DNA of 23,968 nucleotides from the NCBI GenBank assembly GCA_008933525.1, contig WBUV01000002.1:1-23968 (forward strand), written 5' to 3'. Positions 23,942 to 23,968 of this stretch are shown one piece after another. The notes beneath the pieces were generated by a model that worked only from the letters and a program-made list of their open reading frames with translations, was not told the DNA's origin and did no database searches. The stretch comes from Bacteroidales bacterium (GTDB lineage: Bacteria > Bacteroidota > Bacteroidia > Bacteroidales > Tenuifilaceae). The translations under genes were made by a program, and so were the position numbers. The stretch's first letter is position 1. Each line of letters starts with the position of its first letter.

Positions 23942-23968
23942 ATGGAAAATTATATTATTAGGTTAGAG

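Overview
The window reads as ordinary chromosome of a member of the Bacteroidota, probably a Bacteroidales or Marinilabiliales-like bacterium. The reasons are AT-rich intergenic DNA, almost no Shine-Dalgarno sequences before starts, a TAnnTTTG-type -7 element, several lipoproteins, and a glycogen operon whose genes (GH57, GT4, amylo-1,6-glucosidase, GT3/GT35) are typical of that phylum. I see no rRNA, tRNA, CRISPR array, insertion sequence, prophage or attachment site.

Layout. (1) 201-9379, plus strand: a tightly spaced four-gene alpha-glucan/glycogen operon. It encodes a debranching enzyme, a GT4 glycosyltransferase, a GH57 alpha-amylase with a long lysine-rich tail, and a 1419-residue protein in which a GT3 glycogen synthase is fused to a GT35 glucan phosphorylase. 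A 14-bp perfect hairpin follows it. (2) 9590-12011, plus strand: housekeeping genes ribF (FMN/FAD synthesis) and ahcY (S-adenosylhomocysteine hydrolase), ending in a strong terminator. (3) 12202-12633, plus strand: a small DUF4440-like lipoprotein, convergent with the next block. (4) 20467-12756, minus strand: a membrane PAS histidine kinase, an ECF sigma factor, an anti-sigma factor with an extracytoplasmic LolA-like part, and, behind a terminator, an exported protein with about 14 WD40 repeats and a caspase (C14) domain. (5) 20765-22521, plus strand: a NarL/LuxR-type response regulator divergent from the kinase, then a papain-like (C1) cysteine protease lipoprotein. (6) 22627-23941, minus strand: an 80-residue cysteine-rich protein and a DUF4349 lipoprotein.

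How the parts fit. The first operon can make alpha-1,4-glucan (GT3), remove branches (debranching enzyme), cleave or rearrange chains (GH57, GT4) and phosphorolyse them (GT35). No ADP-glucose pyrophosphorylase, GT5 synthase or branching enzyme is present, which fits a UDP-glucose-based route. The minus-strand block plus the divergent regulator looks like an envelope-signalling neighbourhood: a two-component pair, a sigma/anti-sigma pair, and two exported cysteine peptidases of different clans. That these form one system is inference from position only.

Most notable items: the synthase-phosphorylase fusion; the histone-like Lys/Ser/Thr tail on the GH57 enzyme; an 11-nt perfect anti-Shine-Dalgarno complement inside the end of the sigma gene in an organism that otherwise seems not to use such sites; the WD40-caspase next to the regulators; and inverted repeats in the glycogen operon promoter and in the kinase/regulator divergent region. 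I found no clearly new multi-gene system beyond these.
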